Part shown: piece by piece, positions 1 through 5,746 of the stretch
Numbering within the stretch: the first letter of the stretch is position 1
Layout of the letters: each line of letters begins with the position of its first letter
Origin: Deltaproteobacteria bacterium
Lineage (GTDB): Bacteria; UBA10199; SPLOWO2-01-44-7
Length of the DNA: 10,721 nt
Assembly (NCBI GenBank): GCA_030688705.1
Contig: JAUYJH010000179.1
Location: 1-10,721 of the forward strand
Direction of reading: 5' to 3'
Notes under the pieces: generated by a model
The model's database searches: none
Told to the model about the DNA's origin: nothing
The model's input: only the letters and a program-made list of their open reading frames with translations
Translations under genes and position numbers: made by a program

Positions 1-440
1 AGCGTTTTTGGGCCGATTCCTCTTACTTCCAGCAATTCTTCAACCCTTTGAAAGGGACCATGCGCCTGCTTGTAGTCGATTATGGCCTGCGCGGTTTTGG
101 GGCCGATTTTGGGAAGGGCCTCCCAATCTTTTTGGGCGAAATCGTTGATGGAAACCTTGTAGCCGATAAGTATTTTTTCGGGAATGGTCAGGGGGGCCAA
201 GACTTCGGCCCTTGCCGGAAGTTCGGGCCGGTTCCTATTTTCAAAAATGGGGAAACAAAACAAAAACCACGAAATGAGGCAAAAGAGGGAGAGAATTAAA
301 AGAGGAAGTATTTTGTCATTGCGAGCCCCAAAGGGGCGAAGCAATCCCTCGTGAATAACCGGGAGATTGCTTCGGTCGCTTTGCTCCCTCGCAATGACAT
401 TTCTGTTTTGCTCCCTCGCAATGACATTTTGACTATGCAT
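1..440 (-). CDS. ComEA-like helix-hairpin-helix DNA-binding protein, 3' end cut by window edge
   Basis: This minus-strand frame is open from an ATG at 440-438 to the left edge (about 147 residues visible, C-terminus missing). Residues ~44-64 form a strongly hydrophobic segment suiting a membrane anchor. Residues ~107-147 carry a double helix-hairpin-helix: LPKIGPKTAQAIIDYK, then FQRVEELLEVRGIGPKT. This is the ComEA signature, known for double-stranded DNA binding at the membrane during DNA uptake or in uncharacterised paralogues. The start is uncertain. The ATG at 440 overlaps the lysC stop, has no Shine-Dalgarno, and puts about 40 repeat-encoded residues ahead of the anchor. A TTG at 344-342 is the next in-frame option. 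An ATG at 320-318 is out of frame and stops after seven codons. The HhH assignment is firm; the start and a competence role are not. Confidence 0.75.
   Translation of the reverse strand, partial: MHSQNVIAREQNRNVIAREQSDRSNLPVIHEGLLRPFGARNDKILPLLILSLFCLISWFLFCFPIFENRNRPELPARAEVLAPLTIPEKILIGYKVSINDFAQKDWEALPKIGPKTAQAIIDYKQAHGPFQRVEELLEVRGIGPKT
315..425. repeat. Palindromic intergenic repeat with duplicated terminal arm
   Basis: GTCATTGCGAG (315-325) is the inverse complement of CTCGCAATGAC at 388-398. An inner pair, roughly 337-348 against 361-374 (CGAAGCAATCCC / GGGAGATTGCTTCG), completes a long imperfect hairpin. The right arm is duplicated: the 22 bp at 381-402 recur at 408-429, a 27-bp period. 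The arm sequence resembles a dispersed repeat I have seen in many unrelated bacterial genomes (recollection, not a search). It lies between lysC and the comEA-like frame and is readable in that frame without stops. Confidence 0.85.
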
Positions 441-1650
441 TTTTTTCAAGGCCGAAGGCCTTATGCAATTCCCGCACTGCTTTTTCGGCATCATCCATAG
501 CAACCACCAAGGAAACCTTGATTTCAGAGGTGGTCACCATCTGCACGGCAACCCCCAAATCGGCCAGAATCTGGAAAATCCGGTAAGCAACCCCGGCATG
601 GGTCCGCATCCCAAGCCCCACAATGGAAATTTTGGCGATGTCTCCGGCGGCTTCCACGCGGCCCGCCCCCATTTTTTTGGCCACCATCTCCGCGTATTTC
701 ATGGCGGTCCGCAAATCACCCTTGGAAACGGTAAAGCCAAGGTCCGCGGTTCCATCGGCGGCCAGATTTTCAACAATCATGTCGACATTGATGCCGGCCT
801 CGGCCAGGGGGCCAAAAAATTTCGCCAACACCCCCTGCCCCTCCGGAATCCGCCGGATGGAAATCCTCGCCTCGTTTTTGTTTAAGGTAACGCCGGCCAC
901 CAGAATTTTTTCAAGACTCTCGTTTTCAGAAACGACTTCCGTCCCCGGATGGTCATTGAATGAAGAACGGACTTTCAGGGGGACACGGTGCTTGGCCGCC
1001 ACCTCGACCGAACGGGTCTGCAAAACCTTGGCGCCGGCATCGGCCAGTTCCATCATCTCTTCGTAAGAAATTTTTTGAAGCAGTTTTGGACCCGAAACCA
1101 CTTTTGGGTCGGCGGTGTAGACGCCATCAACATCGGTGTAAATTTCGCAAAGGTCGGCTTTGAGCGCGGCGGCCAGTGCCACTGCCGAGGTATCGGAGCC
1201 GCCGCGGCCAAGCGTGGCTACATCGCCCTCTTCGGTAATGCCCTGAAAACCGGTGACGATGACAACTTTACCCGACCCCAATTCCTTAAAAATTCTTTCC
1301 GGTTCAATGTGCCGGATGCGCGCCTTGCCATGCTCACTGTCGGTCCAAACGGGGACCTGCCAGCCTGAAAGAGAGACGCACGGGACATTTTGCGCCTTGA
1401 GATAGAGCCCCAAAAGGGCGACGCTTTTCTGCTCGCCCAAAGCCACAAGGCTGTCGCATTCGCGCGGATCGGGTTGATTTGTGATTTCAGACGCCAGCTT
1501 CAAAAGCTGGTCGGTCTCTCCCGCCGGGGCCGACAAGACGACCACCACCTTGTGTCCGTCACCTGCCGTTTTGCGGACCCTCTCCCCCACGGCGCGAACC
1601 CGCTCCAGATTGGCCACCGAGGTGCCGCCGAATTTTTGGACGATTAGCAT
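433..1650 (-). CDS. lysC: Aspartate kinase, monofunctional with C-terminal ACT domains
   Basis: Catalyses ATP-dependent phosphorylation of L-aspartate to aspartyl-4-phosphate, the committed step to lysine/diaminopimelate, methionine and threonine. The 405-residue length is normal for monofunctional aspartokinases. The N-terminal kinase domain opens with KFGGTSV (residues 6-12), followed by GEQKSVALL (~72-80), GRGGSDTSA (~148-156) and YTDVDGVYTADP (~171-182). Two ACT repeats follow from about residue 250: IPEGQGVLAKFFGPLAEAGI, then GLGMRTHAGVAYRIF ending in TTSEIKVSLVV, the allosteric part that binds lysine and/or threonine in this family. The usual SAM-x-G-x-TD loop reads SAPAGETD (residues ~40-47), with Pro for Met. 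The ATG at 1648-1650 has AGGA six bases upstream. It is last in the operon, 15 bp after the tsaE stop, with a palindromic repeat spanning that junction. Confidence 0.97.
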   Translation of the reverse strand: MLIVQKFGGTSVANLERVRAVGERVRKTAGDGHKVVVVLSAPAGETDQLLKLASEITNQPDPRECDSLVALGEQKSVALLGLYLKAQNVPCVSLSGWQVPVWTDSEHGKARIRHIEPERIFKELGSGKVVIVTGFQGITEEGDVATLGRGGSDTSAVALAAALKADLCEIYTDVDGVYTADPKVVSGPKLLQKISYEEMMELADAGAKVLQTRSVEVAAKHRVPLKVRSSFNDHPGTEVVSENESLEKILVAGVTLNKNEARISIRRIPEGQGVLAKFFGPLAEAGINVDMIVENLAADGTADLGFTVSKGDLRTAMKYAEMVAKKMGAGRVEAAGDIAKISIVGLGMRTHAGVAYRIFQILADLGVAVQMVTTSEIKVSLVVAMDDAEKAVRELHKAFGLEKNA

Positions 1651-1663
1651 AATTAATCCTGCA

Positions 1664-1725
1664 CGTCACTCCGGCGGAAGCCGGAGTCCAGTCGTTCCTG
1701 GATCCCGGCTTTCGCCGGGATGACG
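1664..1725. repeat. Palindromic repeat between tsaE and lysC, partly coding
   Basis: The element starts CGTCACTCCGGC and ends GCCGGGATGACG, imperfect inverse complements. It holds two small hairpins, CCGGCGGAAGCCGG (1671-1684) and CCCGGCTTTCGCCGGG (1704-1719). It resembles the widespread intergenic repeat with CGTCATTCCCGC-type ends (recollection, not a search). On the minus strand it is read in frame as the last ~20 residues of TsaE, and the TGA of tsaE falls at its far end. Confidence 0.85.
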
Positions 1726-2136
1726 AAATTTTAACTCCCTTACATTTTCCTCAATAACTCCAAAATAAATCCAACGTGTTTTTTCCGGAAACACCTCTGG
1801 AAAATGATCAGCCCATTCGACAACTGAAACCCCTTTTCCCTCGAAATATTCTTCCAGATTCAGCCCATGTGTTTCTTCTTTTTTCTGCAAACGGTAAAAA
1901 TCGAAATGATATAAAGGGAGCCGGCCTTGCGCGTATTCATGAATCAAAACATAAGTGGGCGAAGAGACCGTCACTGTTTCGGGAACGCCCAAACCTTTTG
2001 CCAGCCCCTGAACGAAACAGGTTTTCCCCGCACCCAAGTTGCCGACAAGGGCGAGGACAGAACCCGGCTGCAAGTCGGCCGCAAACTGCCTAGCCACCTC
2101 TTTTGTCTCGACATCACTGTGTGTCACGTATGTCAT
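1666..2136 (-). CDS. tsaE: TsaE, tRNA t6A biosynthesis ATPase, with repeat-encoded C-terminal tail
   Basis: TsaE is the P-loop ATPase that works with TsaB and TsaD to place threonylcarbamoyl on A37 of ANN-decoding tRNAs. The 156 residues show the Walker A motif GNLGAGKT (32-39) and the family blocks SPTYVLIHEY, HFDFYRL and VVEWADHFPEVFPE. The family-like sequence ends near ENVRELKF (~136). The remaining ~20 residues (RHPGESRDPG...LRLPPE) are encoded by the palindromic repeat at 1664-1725. The ATG at 2134-2136 lies inside a different repeat (2131-2187), and there is no Shine-Dalgarno in front of it. An in-frame GTG three codons later is the alternative. N-terminal residues VTHSDVETKEVARQFA fit the family, so little real coding sequence is missing. 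It is followed 15 bp later by lysC. Confidence 0.93.
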   Translation of the reverse strand: MTYVTHSDVETKEVARQFAADLQPGSVLALVGNLGAGKTCFVQGLAKGLGVPETVTVSSPTYVLIHEYAQGRLPLYHFDFYRLQKKEETHGLNLEEYFEGKGVSVVEWADHFPEVFPEKTRWIYFGVIEENVRELKFRHPGESRDPGTTGLRLPPE

Positions 2137-2187
2137 TCTGAGTGAAACGAAGAATCCCGGGATCCTTCGCTAACGCTCAGGATGACA
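2131..2187. repeat. Palindromic repeat between nnrD and tsaE
   Basis: TGTCATTCTGAG (2131-2142) pairs with CTCAGGATGACA (2176-2187) with one mismatch. The inner palindrome CGAAGAATCCCGGG / CCCGGGATCCTTCG is centred near 2158. The end sequence differs from the repeats at 315-425 and 1664-1725, so I treat it as a third family. Its left end supplies the tsaE start codon. Confidence 0.85.
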
Positions 2188-2239
2188 ACTGAACTCCATT
2201 CAGGATGACAACTGAACTCCATGATGACAACTGATCTCC
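2178..2239. repeat. 23-bp direct repeats at the 3' end of nnrD
   Basis: CAGGATGACAACTGAACTCC begins at 2178 and again at 2201, identical over 22 bp. A shorter variant, GATGACAACTGATCTCC, occupies 2223-2239. The first copy overlaps the right arm of the palindromic repeat at 2131-2187, suggesting local duplication from that end. The second and third copies encode the final residues of NnrD. Confidence 0.85.
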
Positions 2240-3072
2240 CGAATTGCCTTGGGCACATATCCCAAAACATCGGACGCAATCAAGCCTTTTTGCCCCATCG
2301 CCGCAGCGGCCATGTCGCCCGCCAAACCGTGCAGATAAACGCCTGCCAAGGCGGCCTTTTCCGGTGGGCACCCTTGCGCCAAAAGCCCCCCAATCATCCC
2401 GGCCAAGACATCCCCCGTGCCGGCGGTAGCCATCCCCGGATTGCCGGTGGGGTTGACGTACAAACGGCCGTCGGGAAATGCAATCAGCGTTCTGAAACCT
2501 TTCAGAACGACAATCACCCCCCACAAATCGGCCGCTTCTTTGGCTGTAAGCTCCCTGTTTTTCTGCACCTGTTCCGTGGTGCCGCCAATCAACGCGGCCA
2601 TTTCTCCCGGATGGGGAGTCAGAATCGCGGGGGCCTTTCGTTTTTTTAAGATTTTCGGCTCCGATGCTATGGCCATCAAGCCATCGGCATCGAGCACAAC
2701 CGGAAGAGAAGCATTTTCAAGAAGATTTTCCACGAACGCAAAAATTTTTGCGTCGCGCCCCAAACCGGGGCCCAAAACCAGGGCCTGTTTTTTTTCGCAC
2801 AGTTTCAGGACCGATTGCGGATCGGAAAAATCGGCGGGGGCGGCCATGATCTCCGGATATCGCGAATCGAATTTTTCAAAAGCCTCTTGGGGAAGGCAAT
2901 AGGTTGCCAGACCGGCACCGGCGCGCAGGGCGCCAAGAGAGGCCAAATAGCCGGAACCGGGCATCTCTTTGGAACCGGCCACGACCAACACATGGCCAAA
3001 ATCTTTTTTATGGGAATCCTTGGGTCTGGCTTTGAGGAATGATTTAAAATCTTCCGGCTTCAGGGTACGCAT
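2200..3072 (-). CDS. nnrD: ADP/ATP-dependent (S)-NAD(P)H-hydrate dehydratase, stand-alone domain
   Basis: Dehydrates the damaged S-form of NADHX/NADPHX back to NAD(P)H at the expense of ADP or ATP, a metabolite-repair enzyme of the ribokinase-like fold. Diagnostic blocks are HVLVVAGSKEMPGSGYLAS (near residue 28), VLGPGLGRD, VVLDADGL, ILTPHPGEM and NPTGNPGMATAGTGDVLAGM; the last holds the GTGD catalytic/phosphate loop. Only the dehydratase half is present; the NnrE epimerase domain often fused at the N-terminus is absent. I chose the ATG at 3072-3070, which shares a base with the acpS stop (TGATG) and has GGAAG upstream. A GTG at 3075-3073, one codon earlier, is equally in frame. The last ~10 residues (after REI: SCHHGVQLSS) come from the direct repeats at 2201-2239. 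About 290 residues. Confidence 0.94.
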   Translation of the reverse strand: MRTLKPEDFKSFLKARPKDSHKKDFGHVLVVAGSKEMPGSGYLASLGALRAGAGLATYCLPQEAFEKFDSRYPEIMAAPADFSDPQSVLKLCEKKQALVLGPGLGRDAKIFAFVENLLENASLPVVLDADGLMAIASEPKILKKRKAPAILTPHPGEMAALIGGTTEQVQKNRELTAKEAADLWGVIVVLKGFRTLIAFPDGRLYVNPTGNPGMATAGTGDVLAGMIGGLLAQGCPPEKAALAGVYLHGLAGDMAAAAMGQKGLIASDVLGYVPKAIREISCHHGVQLSS

Positions 3073-3446
3073 CACGCTTCCAATATCACGTTCGCAATTC
3101 CGTAATCGCCGTCGTGAGAAAGCATCAGGTGGATTTTTTTGACCCCCATTTCTTCCGAAAATTGCTTCACATTGCCGTAAAGATTGAGAAACGGCCGGCT
3201 CTCTTTTTCGCCGATTTCGATATCGCGCATGGAGACCCCTTCCACCCCCTTGGGATACATTGCCTTGATGAAGGCCTCTTTGGCGGCGTACCGCGTGGCA
3301 AAACGCTGGGCCGGGTTTTTCTTGTTGTTGCAGTAATGAATTTCTTTATCGGTGAAAATCCGCTTCAAAAAACGCTGCTGCCAGCGGAAAATAATGGCTT
3401 CCATTCTTCTGACATCCACCAAATCGACTCCGATGCCTAAAATCAT
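3072..3446 (-). CDS. acpS: Holo-[acyl-carrier-protein] synthase
   Basis: Transfers 4'-phosphopantetheine from CoA to the conserved serine of apo-acyl carrier protein, enabling fatty acid synthesis. The 124 residues fit AcpS-type phosphopantetheinyl transferases. The metal/CoA-binding GIGVDLVDVRRM sits at residues 4-15 with the family Asp at 8. The second signature, RFATRYAAKEAFIKA, lies at ~48-62 with the conserved Glu in KEAF. The C-terminal LSHDGDYGIANVIL strand matches the family SHD..YA.A pattern. The ATG overlaps the pdxJ stop as ATGA (3443-3446), and a strong GGGAGG lies just upstream inside the pdxJ C-terminus, implying translational coupling. Its own TGA overlaps the nnrD start. Confidence 0.96.
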   Translation of the reverse strand: MILGIGVDLVDVRRMEAIIFRWQQRFLKRIFTDKEIHYCNNKKNPAQRFATRYAAKEAFIKAMYPKGVEGVSMRDIEIGEKESRPFLNLYGNVKQFSEEMGVKKIHLMLSHDGDYGIANVILEA

Positions 3447-4204
3447 AAGGGCCTCCCTGAATCATGGTTTGCCGTCACTGTCTCTAATATCTCCTTCATC
3501 TCTTTTACCGCCTGTTCCAACCCCACGAAAATGGCGCGAGAGACAACGCTATGGCCGATATTATATTCTTCTATTTCCGGCACCTGCCGGAGCAGATCTT
3601 CTATATTGTCATAATTCAAACCGTGCCCCGCCGCAACGCTTAACCCCTTTTCAAGAGCAAACTGGCTGGCCTGTTTGAGATGGGTCAGTTCGTCCTGAAT
3701 ACCCTTTTTATCGCGTTTGTCCACCTCTTCACAATAGCGGCCGGTGTGAAACTCCACCCGGTCGGCCCCCAGCCGCACCGATTCTTCAATCTGTTTGAGA
3801 TCGGGCTCGATGAAAAGGCTCACCTCGATGCCGCTTTGTTTAAGACGCCGCACCACGGGGCTAAGCATCTCGGCCACTTTGACGACATGGAGCCCCCCCT
3901 CGGTGGTCAGCTCCTGACGCCGTTCCGGAACGAATGTCACGACATTCGGCTTGATCTCGCAGGCCAGGTTCACAATGTCGGGTGCCGCGGCCATTTCCAG
4001 ATTGAGCAGAGTGCTCACCGTCTTGCGCAGTTCCCGCAAATCATCATCCTGAATATGACGGCGGTCTTCGCGCAGATGAACCGTTATCTGGTCGGCGCCG
4101 GCTTTTTCCACAAGCGCCGCGGCCGCCATCGGGTTGGGATAGCGAGTTTTGCGCGCCTGCCTAAGCGTAGCCACATGATCGATGTTAACGCCAAGCCTCT
4201 TCAT
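3443..4204 (-). CDS. pdxJ: Pyridoxine 5'-phosphate synthase
   Basis: Condenses 3-amino-2-oxopropyl phosphate with 1-deoxyxylulose 5-phosphate to give pyridoxine 5'-phosphate, the last ring-forming step of DXP-dependent vitamin B6 synthesis. The 253-residue TIM-barrel shows NIDHVATLRQAR (7-18, with Asn7, Asp9, His10), HLREDRRHI (43-51), the catalytic-Glu strand NLEMA (Glu70), AAGHGLNYDN (191-200, His194) and YNIGHSVVSRA (214-224), all expected active-site or phosphate-binding positions. It follows glmM after 83 bp and precedes acpS with a 4-bp overlap, an order known from Deltaproteobacteria. The ATG at 4202-4204 has no Shine-Dalgarno at the usual distance; the adjacent upstream bases are a C6 run that pairs with a G6 run further up. 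Confidence 0.97.
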   Translation of the reverse strand: MKRLGVNIDHVATLRQARKTRYPNPMAAAALVEKAGADQITVHLREDRRHIQDDDLRELRKTVSTLLNLEMAAAPDIVNLACEIKPNVVTFVPERRQELTTEGGLHVVKVAEMLSPVVRRLKQSGIEVSLFIEPDLKQIEESVRLGADRVEFHTGRYCEEVDKRDKKGIQDELTHLKQASQFALEKGLSVAAGHGLNYDNIEDLLRQVPEIEEYNIGHSVVSRAIFVGLEQAVKEMKEILETVTANHDSGRPL

Positions 4205-4287
4205 TATATCGGGGGGAACGACTCGCTATGCTCCTTCCCCCCGTACCCCTTTCCTTCGGACCGGCAAAGCCGGATCCTCATTCACTA
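4205..4287. repeat. Hairpin-rich spacer between glmM and pdxJ
   Basis: GGGGGGAA (4211-4218) pairs perfectly with TTCCCCCC (4235-4242) around a 16-nt loop. CCGGCAAAGCCGG (4261-4273) forms a second small hairpin. On the minus-strand transcript the first hairpin lies just ahead of the pdxJ start and its loop carries GGAG. No T-run follows either stem, so a strong intrinsic terminator is unlikely. It may be another dispersed-repeat copy, but only one is present in this window. Confidence 0.6.
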
Positions 4288-5646
4288 TTATTTTGCCAAA
4301 TGCTCCTTGATCACTTCCTCTACCATGCCGGCCAGGTGATGGATTTTTTTGGAATCTTCCCCCTCCACCATGACGCGGGCGATGTTTTCAGTGCCGGAAT
4401 AGCGGACCAGAATGCGCCCCTCTTTACCCAGTGTTTTTTCGACTTCGTGAATGGCGCCCAAAACTTTCGGCACCGAGGCAAAATCTTTTTTCTCTCTCAC
4501 GGGGACATTGATCAGAATCTGCGGATAGGGGATCAGCACGCGGCGCAGTTCGGAAAGCGGTTTCTGTTCTTCAAGCATGATTTTCAAAACCATCAATGCC
4601 CCCAGAATGCCGTCCCCCGTAGTGTTGTAGTCGAGAAAAATAAGGTGTCCCGACTGCTCCCCACCCATGTTGCAGCCGTTTTTGCGCATCTCCTCCACCA
4701 CATAGCGGTCGCCGACCTGCGTTTTCACCAGTCGGATCCCGTTTTTTTCCATGGCGTGATCGAGCGCCAGATTGCTCATGACCGTTGTCACCAGCGTCTC
4801 TTTTTTGAGCGTTTTCCGTTTTTTCCAGTGGAGCGCGCACAGCGCCATGATCACATCGCCATCGACCACATGCCCCTTTTCATCGCACAGGATCACCCGG
4901 TCGGCGTCGCCGTCCAGCGCGATGCCGCAGTCGGCGTCGATCTCTTTCACATGCCGGCAGAGGCTCTCCGTATGCAAAGAGCCGCAGTTGCGGTTGATGT
5001 TGGTCCCGTCGGGACGGTTGGCGATGGGATAGACATGGGCGCCCAGCTCGCCCAACACATTGGGGGCCACGACATAGCCGGCGCCGTTGGAGCAGTCGAC
5101 CACGATCTTTAATCCCTCCAGCGTCCGTTCTCTCGGAAAACAATTTTTCAAAAATTGCGTGTAGCGGCCGTCGGCGTCGTCAATGCGAAAAGCCTTTCCC
5201 AAATTTTCGGGAGCCGCCCGGCCTGTTTCCATCTCTTCGCCGAACATCGCCCCTTCAATTTGCGCCTCGACGGCATCGGAGAGTTTAAAACCCGATTTGT
5301 CAAAAAATTTGATCCCATTGTCGCGATAGTCGTTATGCGAGCCGGAGATCACGGCCCCCGCGTCACAGCGCATGCTTTTGGCAATGAAGGCGACACCCGG
5401 AGTGGGGAGAGGCCCCACCAGAAAAACATCGGCCCCCGCGGAAACAATGCCGCTGGCCAAGGCCATCTCCAGCATGTAGCCCGAAAGGCGGGTGTCTTTA
5501 CCGATGACGATCCGGTTGCGGTGGCTGCCGTTTCTGAAAACAAGGGCCGCCGCGCGCCCAAGTTTCAGCGCCATCTCGGAATCCATGGGGCTTTTATTGG
5601 CCAATCCGCGCACGCCGTCGGTACCGAAGATCCTCTGTTTTGCCAT
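4288..5646 (-). CDS. glmM: Phosphoglucosamine mutase
   Basis: Interconverts glucosamine 6-phosphate and glucosamine 1-phosphate, supplying UDP-N-acetylglucosamine for peptidoglycan and LPS. The 452 residues have the four-domain layout of alpha-D-phosphohexomutases. FGTDGVRG is at 7-14. The phosphoserine loop is VISGSHNDYRDNGIKFF (99-115, catalytic Ser103). The metal loop DGDADR is at 245-250, the sugar-specificity loop GGEQSGH at 328-334, and the phosphate loop RYSGTEN at 415-421. The serine loop departs from the usual SASHNP: Gly replaces Ala and Asp replaces Pro. The ATG at 5644-5646 has no Shine-Dalgarno, consistent with the near-leaderless transcript predicted from the promoter at 5658-5686. 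It appears to be the first gene of the minus-strand operon. Confidence 0.97.
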   Translation of the reverse strand: MAKQRIFGTDGVRGLANKSPMDSEMALKLGRAAALVFRNGSHRNRIVIGKDTRLSGYMLEMALASGIVSAGADVFLVGPLPTPGVAFIAKSMRCDAGAVISGSHNDYRDNGIKFFDKSGFKLSDAVEAQIEGAMFGEEMETGRAAPENLGKAFRIDDADGRYTQFLKNCFPRERTLEGLKIVVDCSNGAGYVVAPNVLGELGAHVYPIANRPDGTNINRNCGSLHTESLCRHVKEIDADCGIALDGDADRVILCDEKGHVVDGDVIMALCALHWKKRKTLKKETLVTTVMSNLALDHAMEKNGIRLVKTQVGDRYVVEEMRKNGCNMGGEQSGHLIFLDYNTTGDGILGALMVLKIMLEEQKPLSELRRVLIPYPQILINVPVREKKDFASVPKVLGAIHEVEKTLGKEGRILVRYSGTENIARVMVEGEDSKKIHHLAGMVEEVIKEHLAK

Positions 5647-5657
5647 AGGTGGGCGGT

Positions 5658-5686
5658 TTTATAGGGAATGCAACGGGAAAAGTCAA
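5658..5686 (-). promoter_or_regulatory. Predicted sigma70-type promoter of the glmM operon
   Basis: On the minus strand TTGACT (5686-5681) and TATAAA (5663-5658) are separated by exactly 17 bp, each matching the consensus hexamer at five of six positions. Transcription would begin near 5651, leaving about five bases before the glmM ATG. Confidence 0.65.
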
Positions 5687-5746
5687 AGTAGAAGACCGAG
5701 GGAAGACAGAAGGTCTTCGGTCTTCTGTCATTTTTATACTTTTCCC
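5675..5746. repeat. Nested inverted repeats downstream of the 5734-6492 gene
   Basis: The outer arms GGGAAAAGT (5675-5683) and ACTTTTCCC (5738-5746) are perfect inverse complements, as are AGAAGACCGA (5690-5699) and TCGGTCTTCT (5717-5726). A competing hairpin uses ACAGAAG (5706-5712) with CTTCTGT (5722-5728). The structure begins within the last codons of the unrecognised gene and could end its transcript, but there is no clean T-run. It overlaps the glmM -35 element. Confidence 0.6.

Noticed and set aside
48..299. Plus-strand open frame of 83 codons near the left edge
   Set aside because: It is antisense to the minus-strand helix-hairpin-helix protein, which has clear family motifs.
318..320. 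ATG ahead of the comEA-like anchor on the minus strand
   Set aside because: It is out of frame with the helix-hairpin-helix region and reaches a stop after seven codons.
2178..2239. Possible CRISPR-like short repeats
   Set aside because: The units abut with almost no spacer and number only two to three, so this is a small tandem duplication.
4205..4287. Small peptide gene starting at an ATG just after glmM
   Set aside because: The frame is short, lacks a ribosome-binding site and is made of hairpin sequence.
4228..5112. 294-codon plus-strand frame opposite glmM
   Set aside because: It lies antisense to a complete glmM; composition (many His, Gln, Phe) is typical of a shadow frame.
5690..5726. 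Strong intrinsic terminator after the unknown gene
   Set aside because: The stem is good, but the following minus-strand bases (ACTTTGACTTTT) lack a proper T-run, so it is recorded as inverted repeats only.
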